From NCBI RefSeq assembly GCF_017086365.1, contig NZ_CP070969.1:3658001-3722000 (forward strand): 64,000 nt of DNA, given 5' to 3'. The DNA is from Paenibacillus tianjinensis (lineage in GTDB: Bacteria > Bacillota > Bacilli > Paenibacillales > Paenibacillaceae). The translations under genes were made by a program, and so were the position numbers. The notes beneath the pieces are model-generated. The model ran no database searches and had not been told where the DNA came from. It was given only the letters and a program-made list of their open reading frames with translations. Positions 1-8,575 of the stretch are shown here, one piece after another (position 1 is the stretch's first letter; each line of letters begins with the position of its first letter).

Positions 1-470
1 ATTTTGCCAAGATCGACATAAATATTCCGCATATCCTGACGCTGTACAAGGCCGGTAACAATATCATCTTCCTTGTCAATAAAAGCGTTATAGATAAGTC
101 CGCGCTCCGCTTCACGAATACGCTGAGTTACAACCTGCTTGGCGGTTTGCGCCGCAATCCGGCCGAAATCGCGCGGTGTTACTTCAAGCTCTGCAACATC
201 CTCCAGCTGGAAATGAGGGTTGATCTCTCTGGCTGCCGGCAGGGAAATTTCGGTCCGGGTATCCAGAACCTCCTCGACAACCAGCTTACGGGCGAATACT
301 TTGATTACGCCTGTGTTGCGGTTCATGTCCACACGCACGTTCTGCGCCGCATTGAAGTTGCGTTTATAGCTGGAAATCAGCGCAGCTTCGATGGCTTCAA
401 ACAGCACATCCTTGCTGATGCCTTTCTCCCTTTCCAGTTCATTCATAGCTTCGATAAAATCCATACTCAT
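1..470 (-). CDS. nusA: Transcription termination/antitermination factor NusA, N-terminal part
   Basis: This gene runs off the left edge, so only about 156 N-terminal residues are visible. NusA binds RNA polymerase and controls pausing, termination and antitermination. The translation starts MSMDFIEAMNELEREKG and continues through the NusA N-terminal domain that contacts the polymerase (DVLFEAIEAALISSYKR, then VRVDMNRNTGVIKVFARK). The S1 and KH domains would lie outside the window. The ATG at 470 has a GAAAGGGGG ribosome binding site. It lies 26 bases after the rimP stop, the usual rimP-nusA order, and is probably cotranscribed from the promoter at 1068-1096. Identity is certain from family sequence and synteny. 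Confidence 0.95.
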   Translation of the reverse strand, partial: MSMDFIEAMNELEREKGISKDVLFEAIEAALISSYKRNFNAAQNVRVDMNRNTGVIKVFARKLVVEEVLDTRTEISLPAAREINPHFQLEDVAELEVTPRDFGRIAAQTAKQVVTQRIREAERGLIYNAFIDKEDDIVTGLVQRQDMRNIYVDLGK

Positions 471-496
471 GAAATTCCGGTCCCCCTTTCAAGACG

Positions 497-964
497 TTAA
501 AAAATAATGGCCAATCTCGCGCTGGCGACTTTGGCATACGGCACTACATGTTCTTTTTTGCCCGCGGAGATGAGCAGTTCCTCGTTCTCGAACGAGAGCA
601 AACGGCCTTCGAATTCTTTGAGGCCTTGAATCGGCTCATAAACCGTTACATATACGTCCTTGCCTACCGCTTTGGCGACATCTGCAGCTTTCTTGAGCGG
701 GCGTTCTGCGCCAGGAGAAGAAACCTCCAGGAAATAGGCTTCAGAGATAGGATCATTCTCATCCAGTTTTGAACTGAAATATTCGCTAATGGCACCACAG
801 TCATCAATATCAATGCCGCCTTCTTTGTCTACGAATATGCGCAAAAACCAGTTGGAGCCTTCCTTCACGTATTCAACGTCCACCAGTTCGAAACCATTGT
901 CCTCGAGATAGGACCCGAGCATCTGCTCTACCGTTTGTTTAATTTTGGATTTGGGTGTGCTCAA
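497..964 (-). CDS. rimP: Ribosome maturation factor RimP
   Basis: RimP (YlxS) assists maturation of the 30S ribosomal subunit. The frame opens at 1006, but the best start is a TTG at 964, preceded by GGAGG with a 10-base spacer, giving 155 residues beginning (M)STPKSKIKQTVEQML. Family features seen are GFELVDVEYVKEG, WFLRIFVDKEGGIDIDDC and FLEVSSPGAERPL, followed by an Sm-like C-terminal domain. It is the first gene of the rimP-nusA unit. The upstream 100 bases hold a good sigma-A promoter and then a perfect hairpin, so its expression may be attenuated. Confidence 0.95.
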   Translation of the reverse strand: MSTPKSKIKQTVEQMLGSYLEDNGFELVDVEYVKEGSNWFLRIFVDKEGGIDIDDCGAISEYFSSKLDENDPISEAYFLEVSSPGAERPLKKAADVAKAVGKDVYVTVYEPIQGLKEFEGRLLSFENEELLISAGKKEHVVPYAKVASARLAIIF

Positions 965-1010
965 AAGAAAATTACCTCCACGAACTTGTCTTTTGCTATA
1001 TACCAAAGAT

Positions 1011-1034
1011 AAAGAGTGGGTTTCCCCACTCTTT
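1011..1034 (-). terminator. Perfect hairpin in the rimP-nusA leader
   Basis: AAAGAGTGGG and its perfect complement CCCACTCTTT are separated by four bases. The hairpin lies downstream of the promoter at 1068-1096 and about 47 bases upstream of the rimP start, so it falls inside the rimP-nusA 5' leader. The bases after it (ATCTTTGG) are only partly T-rich. It could be an intrinsic terminator for polC read-through, an attenuator of rimP-nusA, or both. The stem is seen directly; the role is inferred. Confidence 0.6.
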
Positions 1035-1067
1035 ACACAACGGACTTATCTCATTATTACCAAAAAA

Positions 1068-1096
1068 ATTATACCATAGTGCATCTGCACTGACAA
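1068..1096 (-). promoter_or_regulatory. Sigma-A promoter for rimP-nusA
   Basis: On the minus strand a -35 TTGTCA (1096-1091) is followed after exactly 17 bases by a consensus -10 TATAAT (1073-1068). Transcription would start near 1061, leaving a leader of about 100 bases that contains the hairpin at 1011-1034. The promoter lies in the 164-base gap between the polC stop and the rimP start. Confidence 0.75.
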
Positions 1097-1128
1097 GTGC
1101 TGGCCCTTGACTCCCTATTTGGAGCCTG

Positions 1129-4100
1129 TTAAAACAGGGACAGCTGGTTGCTCTCCGGAAGTCCCCGGAAGCAGCCCATGCCGGTCAGCAGCTCAATCAC
1201 AGTCTTACTCGCTTTGGATTTCTGCTGGAAATCCTCAATCGACAGGAACTCTCCCGCATCCTTGGCGGCAGCAATATTGATGGCCGCATTCTCACCGATT
1301 CCCGCAAGCGCGGAGAACGGCGGAATCAGGCTGGTGCCGTCAACCGTAAAGCGGTTCGCATCGGAACGGTACAGATCGATGTTCTTGAAGGTGAACCCGC
1401 GCGCCGTCATCTCCAGTGCCATCTCGAGCACAGGCAGCATTGCTTTTTCCTTAGGCAGCGCCTGGAAGCCCTTGGCTTCGATCTCGCCGATCTGGCGGTT
1501 GATTGCTTCATAGCCCTGGCAGCAGAGCTCGATGTCAAAGTCAGCAGCACGTACCGAGAAGTAGGTCGCATAATATTCAATCGGATGATACAGCTTGAAG
1601 TAGGCGGTCCGCACTGCAGAGATTACATACGCAGCAGCATGCGCCTTAGGGAACATGTACTGGATCTTCAGACAGGAATCAATGTACCATTGCGGTACCT
1701 TGCATTTCTTCATCTCTTCGATCCATTCGGGCGGCAGCCCTTTTCCTTTACGCACGCTTTCCGTAATTTTAAAGGCCAGACTGGCATCCATACCTGCCTT
1801 ATAAATCAGATAGAGCATGATATCGTCACGACAGCCGATTACGGTCTTAATATTGCAGGTGTTGTTTTTGATCAGTTCCTGTGCATTGCCCAGCCATACG
1901 CCGGTACCGTGTGACAGTCCTGATATCTGCAATAAGTCGGCAAAGCTGGACGGCTTCGATTCGATCAGCATCTGCCGGACGAATTTGGTCCCCATTTCCG
2001 GTACACCGTAAGTGGCCACAGGGGTACGGATCTGTTCGGGCCGCACACCTAACGCCTCTGTGGAGTTAAACATGCTCATAACCTTCGGGTCATTCATCGG
2101 AATGGTCGTCGGATCGACGCCGGTCAGATCCTGCAGCATACGCATCATGGTCGGATCATCATGGCCCAGAATATCGAGCTTGAGCAGGTTGGCATCAAAG
2201 GCGTGATAGTCGAAGTGGGTTGTCTTCCATTCGGCCGATACATCATCCGCAGGGAACTGGACCGGTGTAATATCCTCAATCTCCATATAATCCGGCAGAA
2301 CTACAATACCGCCGGGATGCTGGCCGGTACTGCGCTTAACGCCTGTACAGCCGGCAGCCAGACGGTTAAGCTCGGCCCCCCGCCAGCGCTTCTGGTGATG
2401 CTCCTCATATTTCTTGGTGAAACCGAAGGCTGTCTTCTCCGCAACCGTACCAATCGTTCCTGCACGGAATACGTTATCCGGGCCGAACATCGTTTTGGTA
2501 AAGTTATGGGCATTGGGCTGGTACTCCCCGGAGAAGTTAAGGTCGATATCGGGAACCTTGTCCCCTTTGAAGCCAAGGAAGGTCTCAAACGGAATATCCT
2601 GCCCCTCTCCCTTCAGCCTGCCGCCGCAGTCCGGGCAGGCTTTATCCGGAAGGTCAAAACCGCTCGGCACGCTGCCGTCCAGGAACCATTCGCTGTGCTT
2701 GCATTCGGGATTCAGGCAAATGTAATGCGCCGGCAGCGGGTTAACCTCAGAGATGCCGAGGAACGTTGCAACTACAGACGAGCCGACTGAGCCGCGGGAA
2801 CCTACGAGGTATCCGTCCTGATTCGACTTTTTAACAAGCCGCTCAGAAATCAAATAGTTGGCTGAGAAGCCGTATTTGATAATCGGCGCAAGCTCTTTTT
2901 CCAGGCGGGCCACCACGACTTCCGGGAGATCCTCACCGTAGATGGACTTGGCCGTGTTATAGCAGGTGCTGCGGATTTCTTCGTCCGCCCCCTCAATATT
3001 CGGTGTAAAGAGTTCGCTCGGGAACAGATCATATTCCTCGAACCGCTCGGCAAGCGCTACGGTGTTGGTGACAACAACCTCCATCGCTTTTTCGGCGCCC
3101 AGGAATTCGAACTCCGCCAGCATTTCATCCGTTGTCCGGAAATGTGCATCCGGCTTGACCTGATCCTTCAGCGGACTGAACCCGGTAATTCCGTGGATTG
3201 TGATGTCACGGAACAGCTTTTGGCGCGGCTCCAGATAATGAACATTGCCCGTGGCAATGACCGGCTTGTTCATCTGTTCGCCGATTTCGCAGATTTTGCG
3301 CACAACATCCCTTAAATCCTCAGCCGTTGCCACAAACCCTTTATCTACAAGATGCATATACATCGTCAGCGGCTGAATTTCCAGAACATCATAGAACTGG
3401 GCAACCTCCATCGCTTCCTCAACCGTCTTGTTGAGCACGGTCTCAAAAAATTCCCCGCGTTCACAGCCGGAAATCACGATCAGCCCGTCGCGGTACTGCT
3501 CAAGCTTCGATTTCGGGATGCACGGCACACGCTTGAAGTACTCCGTATGGCTCAAGGAAATCAGCTTATACAGGTTCTTTTTGCCGGTAGGATTAAGAGC
3601 ATAGATTCCGCAGTGGAATGGCCGTACATTGGACAGATCATTACCTACATAGTCGTTCAGCCGCTCCAGCCGGGTCAGATTCTTCAGCTTCTCGGCATCG
3701 TTCAGAAGGCCGGTCAAAATGCCGCCGAGCGCAATGGTATCATCAACCGCCCGGTGATGGCTTTCCAGCAGCACTTTATATTTATCCGCAAGTGTGTTCA
3801 AACGGTGGTTCTTCATGCTTGGAAACAGCAGCCGCGCTAGCTCCAGCGTATCCAGTGACGGATTCGGCAGCTCCGGCTGGCCCAGCTTCTGCAGAGAGGC
3901 CTGAATGAAGCCCATATCAAACCGCGCATTATGGGCAACCAGAACAGCATCGCCTATGAACTCGACAAATTCCTTCAGTACCGGTTCCAAATCCGGGGCA
4001 TCCTTAACCATTTCGTCAGTAATGTTAGTCAGCTGCTGGATATGGTACGGAATTTTTTCGTGCGGATTAACGAATGTAGTATAACGGCCGATCTCCTTGC

Positions 4101-5463
4101 CTTCACACATTTTGATGGCAGCAAGCTCGGTAATATTATTGCGTGTGATGGACAGACCAGTGGTCTCGATATCGAATACGACATAGGTAGCTGTTTTGAG
4201 ATCCATCGGCTGTGGATTTTCCACTATATTAACCGCATCGTTGACAACATTGGCTTCCACACCGTAGAGCATTTTAATTTTATGCTTATGGACAGCATGG
4301 TTGGCTTCCGGAAAACTCTGCACGTTACCGTGATCGGTTACTGCAATGGCCGGATGGCCCCATTTGGCGGCAGTTTTAATGTATTCACCAATCGGCGTAA
4401 CGGCATCCATCGTGCTCATGGTCGTGTGCAGGTGGAATTCAACCCGTTTTTGCTTGGCATTATCTTTGCGTGCCGGCGGCGCGTTTACCTCGGTCAGGTC
4501 CGAAGGAATCATTACAAGCTCAGGAATCTGCATGAAACGGTCGTACTCGACCTTACCGCGTGCTCTAACCCACTTGCCGTTGGCCAGCTGGCTCATAATT
4601 TTCAGATCTTCTTTGGTCTTGGCGAACATCTTCATCTGCAGTGAATCTGTAAAATCTGTTATGAAGAAGTTGAACAGCGTATTACCGTTGCGCAGCTCCT
4701 TGCTCTCCAATCCAAAAATCGTACCCTGAATCGTAATTTTCTTCTCTTCATCCTGTATCTGCAGAATCGGTGTAGCCTGCTCCTTGATTTCATAGCCAAC
4801 CTGAAGCTTGATCACTTCACTCGGATCGGTTTCCTCCTCCGGCTCCTCCGGTTCACTGCTGGCCATCATCATCATTTCCACGAGCTCACGCTGCTCCTGC
4901 TGCAGTTTTTGCTGGAACTCTTCAAAGGCATCTGCTTTGGTGCTCTCGTCCTGAGCAATCTGCAGTTTGACCTTCAGTGAAAGCCCAAAATATTTATCAT
5001 AAAATTTAATAATGGCGCCTTCGATACCTTTTTTGCGGGCCAGTTCCAGGGACATCGTGTCATTCAGGCTAAGCACAAGTGTATTGTCCTGAAGCTCTTG
5101 GGTAGAGCGTGTAAGCCAACCGTTTACGGAAGGAATCTCCCGCTGTGCCCATTCCAGAAACAATCCCCAATATTCCTGTACAAGCTCCTGCCTGCCGACG
5201 GTTTGTTCATCATATAAGAACAGGAAGCTGACCTTGGCAATATGCTGCAGCTTCTCACGCATTCTCAAACAAAATGTCCGGTACGCCTGTGCCGGCACAA
5301 GACTTTCCTTTGCGATGACAATATGCCAGTCCTTGTTGCCCCGGCTGATCTCTACCCGCTCAATCTGTCCGTCCATAAAATAAGAATCAATCAGCGCAGG
5401 CGGTATCTCGCCCTGTTTCATCAGAAGCTCGAACCTTCTTCTTCTCTCCGTGTTCTGTTCCAT
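1129..5463 (-). CDS. polC: DNA polymerase III alpha subunit, PolC type
   Basis: Replicative polymerase of low-GC Gram-positives, with built-in proofreading; 1444 residues, the normal PolC length. Domains in order: N-terminal domain; OB fold at about 244-325; PHP segment with FHLHTTMSTMDA and VTDHGNVQSF at about 345-390; DEDD exonuclease inserted in the PHP domain (VVFDIETTGLS near 431, LVAHNARFDMGF, HRAVDDTIALGG); then the polymerase core with SRGSVGSSVVATFLG, a four-Cys zinc site (CLNPECKH...CPDCGG) and the catalytic PDIDLNFSGEYQ. The ATG at 5463 is preferred over an upstream GTG at 5478 because a G-rich ribosome binding site (GGTGGGGGA) lies just before it. It follows proS and precedes rimP, as in Bacillus. 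Confidence 0.98.
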   Translation of the reverse strand: MEQNTERRRRFELLMKQGEIPPALIDSYFMDGQIERVEISRGNKDWHIVIAKESLVPAQAYRTFCLRMREKLQHIAKVSFLFLYDEQTVGRQELVQEYWGLFLEWAQREIPSVNGWLTRSTQELQDNTLVLSLNDTMSLELARKKGIEGAIIKFYDKYFGLSLKVKLQIAQDESTKADAFEEFQQKLQQEQRELVEMMMMASSEPEEPEEETDPSEVIKLQVGYEIKEQATPILQIQDEEKKITIQGTIFGLESKELRNGNTLFNFFITDFTDSLQMKMFAKTKEDLKIMSQLANGKWVRARGKVEYDRFMQIPELVMIPSDLTEVNAPPARKDNAKQKRVEFHLHTTMSTMDAVTPIGEYIKTAAKWGHPAIAVTDHGNVQSFPEANHAVHKHKIKMLYGVEANVVNDAVNIVENPQPMDLKTATYVVFDIETTGLSITRNNITELAAIKMCEGKEIGRYTTFVNPHEKIPYHIQQLTNITDEMVKDAPDLEPVLKEFVEFIGDAVLVAHNARFDMGFIQASLQKLGQPELPNPSLDTLELARLLFPSMKNHRLNTLADKYKVLLESHHRAVDDTIALGGILTGLLNDAEKLKNLTRLERLNDYVGNDLSNVRPFHCGIYALNPTGKKNLYKLISLSHTEYFKRVPCIPKSKLEQYRDGLIVISGCERGEFFETVLNKTVEEAMEVAQFYDVLEIQPLTMYMHLVDKGFVATAEDLRDVVRKICEIGEQMNKPVIATGNVHYLEPRQKLFRDITIHGITGFSPLKDQVKPDAHFRTTDEMLAEFEFLGAEKAMEVVVTNTVALAERFEEYDLFPSELFTPNIEGADEEIRSTCYNTAKSIYGEDLPEVVVARLEKELAPIIKYGFSANYLISERLVKKSNQDGYLVGSRGSVGSSVVATFLGISEVNPLPAHYICLNPECKHSEWFLDGSVPSGFDLPDKACPDCGGRLKGEGQDIPFETFLGFKGDKVPDIDLNFSGEYQPNAHNFTKTMFGPDNVFRAGTIGTVAEKTAFGFTKKYEEHHQKRWRGAELNRLAAGCTGVKRSTGQHPGGIVVLPDYMEIEDITPVQFPADDVSAEWKTTHFDYHAFDANLLKLDILGHDDPTMMRMLQDLTGVDPTTIPMNDPKVMSMFNSTEALGVRPEQIRTPVATYGVPEMGTKFVRQMLIESKPSSFADLLQISGLSHGTGVWLGNAQELIKNNTCNIKTVIGCRDDIMLYLIYKAGMDASLAFKITESVRKGKGLPPEWIEEMKKCKVPQWYIDSCLKIQYMFPKAHAAAYVISAVRTAYFKLYHPIEYYATYFSVRAADFDIELCCQGYEAINRQIGEIEAKGFQALPKEKAMLPVLEMALEMTARGFTFKNIDLYRSDANRFTVDGTSLIPPFSALAGIGENAAINIAAAKDAGEFLSIEDFQQKSKASKTVIELLTGMGCFRGLPESNQLSLF

Positions 5464-5496
5464 GCTTCCCCCACCCACTTACACAAAGATAAATTG

Positions 5497-5562
5497 TAAA
5501 AAGCTTCCGGGTCGAAAAAGCATTGGGTTCTTTCGGCCCGCCGACTCCTCTCGCCAGAAGCT
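5497..5562 (-). terminator. Structured leader/terminator between proS and polC
   Basis: On the minus strand AGCTTCTGG (5562-5554) pairs with CCGGAAGCT with one G-T wobble, and a TTTTT run follows directly (5501-5497). About 43 bases in between can form further stems (GTCG/CGAC, and GGG...CCC). This is a plausible intrinsic terminator ending the proS unit or attenuating polC, whose start lies about 34 bases downstream. No folding program was run. Confidence 0.5.
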
Positions 5563-5597
5563 GCATTCACATACTCACTATTATAATAGGTCCCGGC

Positions 5598-7046
5598 TTA
5601 GTACGCCTTGGCAAAAACAACCGTATGCTGGGCAGGCTTGCCGCAGCAGATACAGGTCGTCTTCTGCTCAGCCGGATTAAACGGAATATTGCGGCTGCCC
5701 GCTCCCGTCTCTTCTTTGACTTTATCTTCGCACTCTTCGGTTCCGCACCAGCCTGCCAGGGCAAAGCCGCGCTTCTCCTCCATCGAGGCCTTCATCTCTT
5801 CCAGGGTATCCACGGAATAGAAGTGATCTTCGCGGAACTTCAGCGCACGCTCAAACATCTCGTTATGCACCTGCTCCAGCATGGCCTGCACTTCTTCCAC
5901 CAGGTTGTCCTGCTGGATGACCTTCTTCTCACCGGTAATACGGGAAACGAGTACGCAGACGCCGTTCTCCATATCACGCGGGCCCAGCTCCAGACGTACG
6001 GGCACACCACGCATTTCGTATTCATTGAACTTCCAGCCCGGGGTCAGATCAGCACGGTCGTCTACACGCACACGCACTCCAGCATCCTTCAGTTGCTTGA
6101 ACAGCTCGTCCGTCCGGCCAATTACCGCTTCACGGGTCTTAGGCGGTCCGATTGGAATCATAATAACCTGTGTCGGAGCAACCTTAGGCGGCAGCGCCAA
6201 TCCGCGGTCATCCCCGTGAACCATAATCAGTGAACCAATCAGGCGTGTCGTAGATCCCCAGGAAGTCGTATGCACATACTCCAGGGAGTTCTCACGGCTC
6301 AAATATTGAATGTCAAAAGCGGTCGCAAACTTCGTTCCCAAATAATGAGAGGTCGCTGCTTGTACAGCCCGTCCATCCTTCATCATTGCTTCAATAGAGT
6401 AAGTATCAACAGCTCCGGCAAAACGCTCAGAAGGTGTCTTCTGGCCGGTAACAACCGGAATCGCCAAATAGCTCTCAACAAAATCACGATAGTTCTCCAG
6501 CATTCGCATAGTCTCTTCACGGGCCTCAGTTTCGGTCTCATGCGCCGTGTGGCCTTCCTGCCAGAGGAATTCCGTCGTCCGGATAAACGGCAATGTGCGT
6601 TTTTCCCAGCGGACCACATTGGCCCATTGGTTGATCAGCACCGGAAGGTCGCGGTAGGATTGAATCCATTTGGAGTACATATGGCCGAACATGGTCTCCG
6701 AAGTCGGACGGATTGCCAGACGTTCTTCCAGCACATCGCCCCCTGCCTCGGTTACCCAAGGAAGCTCAGGATTAAAGCCCTCGATATGATCCTTTTCTTT
6801 CTGGAAAAAGCTCTCTGGAATGAACACCGGGAAATAGGCATTACGGTGGCCGGTAGCCTTAAGGCGGCGGTTCATTTCCTCCTGGATGTGCTCCCAGATT
6901 TCGTAGCCTTCCGGTTTGAAGACGATACAGCCGCGGACCGGTGAATAATCCATCAGATCCGCCTTTTTGATTACATCGATATACCAGCGCGAGAAATCCT
7001 CGCTCTGAGGCGTAATTTCCGTTACGAACTGCTTATCTTTAGCCAT
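5598..7046 (-). CDS. proS: Prolyl-tRNA synthetase, archaeal/eukaryotic type
   Basis: Charges tRNA-Pro with proline (class IIa aminoacyl-tRNA synthetase). The protein is 482 residues, much shorter than the roughly 565-residue bacterial type, and shows no space for the editing insertion between motifs 2 and 3. Visible features are RPTSETMFGHMYSKWI, motif 2 FIRTTEFLWQEGHTAH, motif 3 region MVHGDDRGLALPP, an anticodon-binding domain, and a C-terminal domain with a CxxC-type site (CICCGKPA) ending in Tyr, as archaeal/eukaryotic ProRS do. The start is the ATG at 7046, with AGGAGG ten bases upstream. It sits in the conserved rseP-proS-polC slot where Bacillus has the bacterial form. Confidence 0.95.
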   Translation of the reverse strand: MAKDKQFVTEITPQSEDFSRWYIDVIKKADLMDYSPVRGCIVFKPEGYEIWEHIQEEMNRRLKATGHRNAYFPVFIPESFFQKEKDHIEGFNPELPWVTEAGGDVLEERLAIRPTSETMFGHMYSKWIQSYRDLPVLINQWANVVRWEKRTLPFIRTTEFLWQEGHTAHETETEAREETMRMLENYRDFVESYLAIPVVTGQKTPSERFAGAVDTYSIEAMMKDGRAVQAATSHYLGTKFATAFDIQYLSRENSLEYVHTTSWGSTTRLIGSLIMVHGDDRGLALPPKVAPTQVIMIPIGPPKTREAVIGRTDELFKQLKDAGVRVRVDDRADLTPGWKFNEYEMRGVPVRLELGPRDMENGVCVLVSRITGEKKVIQQDNLVEEVQAMLEQVHNEMFERALKFREDHFYSVDTLEEMKASMEEKRGFALAGWCGTEECEDKVKEETGAGSRNIPFNPAEQKTTCICCGKPAQHTVVFAKAY

Positions 7047-7151
7047 GTAATGAAATCCTCCTAAATTGCCCTGCAAAATGTAGCCCGGCTACGCGCCATT
7101 GGGTCTGTCTTTTGCGGGGTCCGCCATAAATCTGATTGCTTGAATAGAAAA

Positions 7152-8426
7152 TCAGCCTGTGATCAGGCGCAGTATATCATTATAGGTTACAGCGATCATC
7201 ACCAGGAACAGCAAGGCAAATCCGACAAAATGAACCATGCCCTCGCGGCCCGGATCTACAGGTTTGCCGCGCAGCGCTTCTACACCGAGGAATACAAGAC
7301 GGCTTCCGTCTAATGCCGGTACCGGCAGCAGATTGAATATCCCCAAGTACAGGCTAAGAATGGCAGCCCAATACGTCAGATACTGAATCCCCTGCTGGGC
7401 AATCTGGCCGGTCATCTTCGCCGTTCCTACCGGTCCTGAGATATCATCCATATTGAAATTGTTGATCAATTGTTTGAACCCGGTAAAGATCAGTTTAGTT
7501 GTATCTACCATGGCCGTACTCGACTTGGTAATCGTCTCCCCAAAACCGGCTCGGCGTGTCTGAAGGTCAGGAGTGATCCCTACCTTGCCGCCTTCTTCAC
7601 CTTCCATACTGCGGGGGATCATAGTCACCTCATAGGTTTGATCGCCACGCTGAAGGACCCAGTTCATCTCTTTGCCCTTGGATTCAGAGGTTAGCTCAAT
7701 CATCTTCAGATAATCCCCGCCAATCTTCTCTCCATTAACAGAGACTACTATATCACCCTTCTGGAGCCCAGCCTCTTGCGCCGGCATTCCCTCGCTGATG
7801 TCCCCAACCTTCACAATGGTAGGATTCTCCACCGGGATTCCTGCCATCTGCAAATGAATCGCAAACAGGACAAAAGCAAGAATAAAGTTCATTACCGGTC
7901 CGGCAACAATGGCTAAAGCACGCTGTCCGACGGTTTTGCTGCCAAATTGACGGTCTTTCGGAGCAATCTGCGTCTGCTGGCCGCCTTTGATCATCATCGC
8001 CTGCGGATGTACATCATAGGTAGTGACTTCACCATCGACATCAAGCCGGATTATCAATTCATTCTCCAGATCGGTATACTGCGCCTCGCCACGGATCACA
8101 TTTCTGCGGGTGTCTAGCGAATCGAGATAAATATTTTTGACTTTATTGTCTTGTCCCAGCCTGACGGCGATCATCTGCCCCTGGCCGATTTCAATGATTT
8201 CGGGATCTTCCCCGGCCATCCGCGCATATCCGCCGAAAGGCAGCAGACGGAGTGTGAACTGCGTTTCACCGCGTTTATAGGAAAACAGTTTCGGGCCGAA
8301 ACCGATAGCGAATTCACGTACAAGAATACCGGCGCGTTTGGCGAAATAATAATGTCCCCATTCATGGACGGTCACCAGAACAAAAAACATAAGCACCGTT
8401 AAAAAGACGACTCTTACCATTTCCAT
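7152..8426 (-). CDS. rseP: Site-2 intramembrane metalloprotease RseP/RasP
   Basis: Membrane zinc protease that cuts regulators such as anti-sigma factors within the membrane. HEWGH near the N-terminus, in the first membrane helix, is the zinc-binding site, and the downstream LPVPALDGSRL supplies the third ligand. A PDZ domain lies in the middle (GLQKGDIVVSVNGEKIGG), and there are four hydrophobic segments. About 100 residues of extra sequence (MIAVRLGQDNKVKNIYLDS onward) lie between the first helix and the PDZ region. ATG codons at 8435, 8426 and 8420 compete; GGGGGA is best spaced for 8426. Confidence 0.93.
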   Translation of the reverse strand: MEMVRVVFLTVLMFFVLVTVHEWGHYYFAKRAGILVREFAIGFGPKLFSYKRGETQFTLRLLPFGGYARMAGEDPEIIEIGQGQMIAVRLGQDNKVKNIYLDSLDTRRNVIRGEAQYTDLENELIIRLDVDGEVTTYDVHPQAMMIKGGQQTQIAPKDRQFGSKTVGQRALAIVAGPVMNFILAFVLFAIHLQMAGIPVENPTIVKVGDISEGMPAQEAGLQKGDIVVSVNGEKIGGDYLKMIELTSESKGKEMNWVLQRGDQTYEVTMIPRSMEGEEGGKVGITPDLQTRRAGFGETITKSSTAMVDTTKLIFTGFKQLINNFNMDDISGPVGTAKMTGQIAQQGIQYLTYWAAILSLYLGIFNLLPVPALDGSRLVFLGVEALRGKPVDPGREGMVHFVGFALLFLVMIAVTYNDILRLITG

Positions 8427-8575
8427 CCGTAACATTCCCCCTTTAGGTGTAAGACCGAAGTATGTCCTCTTAATTTATCATTATTCCAAGGCCCGGCACA
8501 AGAGAATCAACAGTCTCAGCCTATTTTTCAGGGTAACGCAAATTTTCCAGCTTAAGCAGCACAAATCTCTTATAT

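Noticed and set aside
2161..2790. 209-residue plus-strand frame
   Set aside because: It is antisense to polC, with no ribosome binding site and no family-like sequence; it reflects codon bias of the real gene.
7047..7151. T-box riboswitch upstream of proS
   Set aside because: The gap is only about 105 bases and lacks the T-box core TGGNACCGCG motif; no specifier-loop stem is seen.
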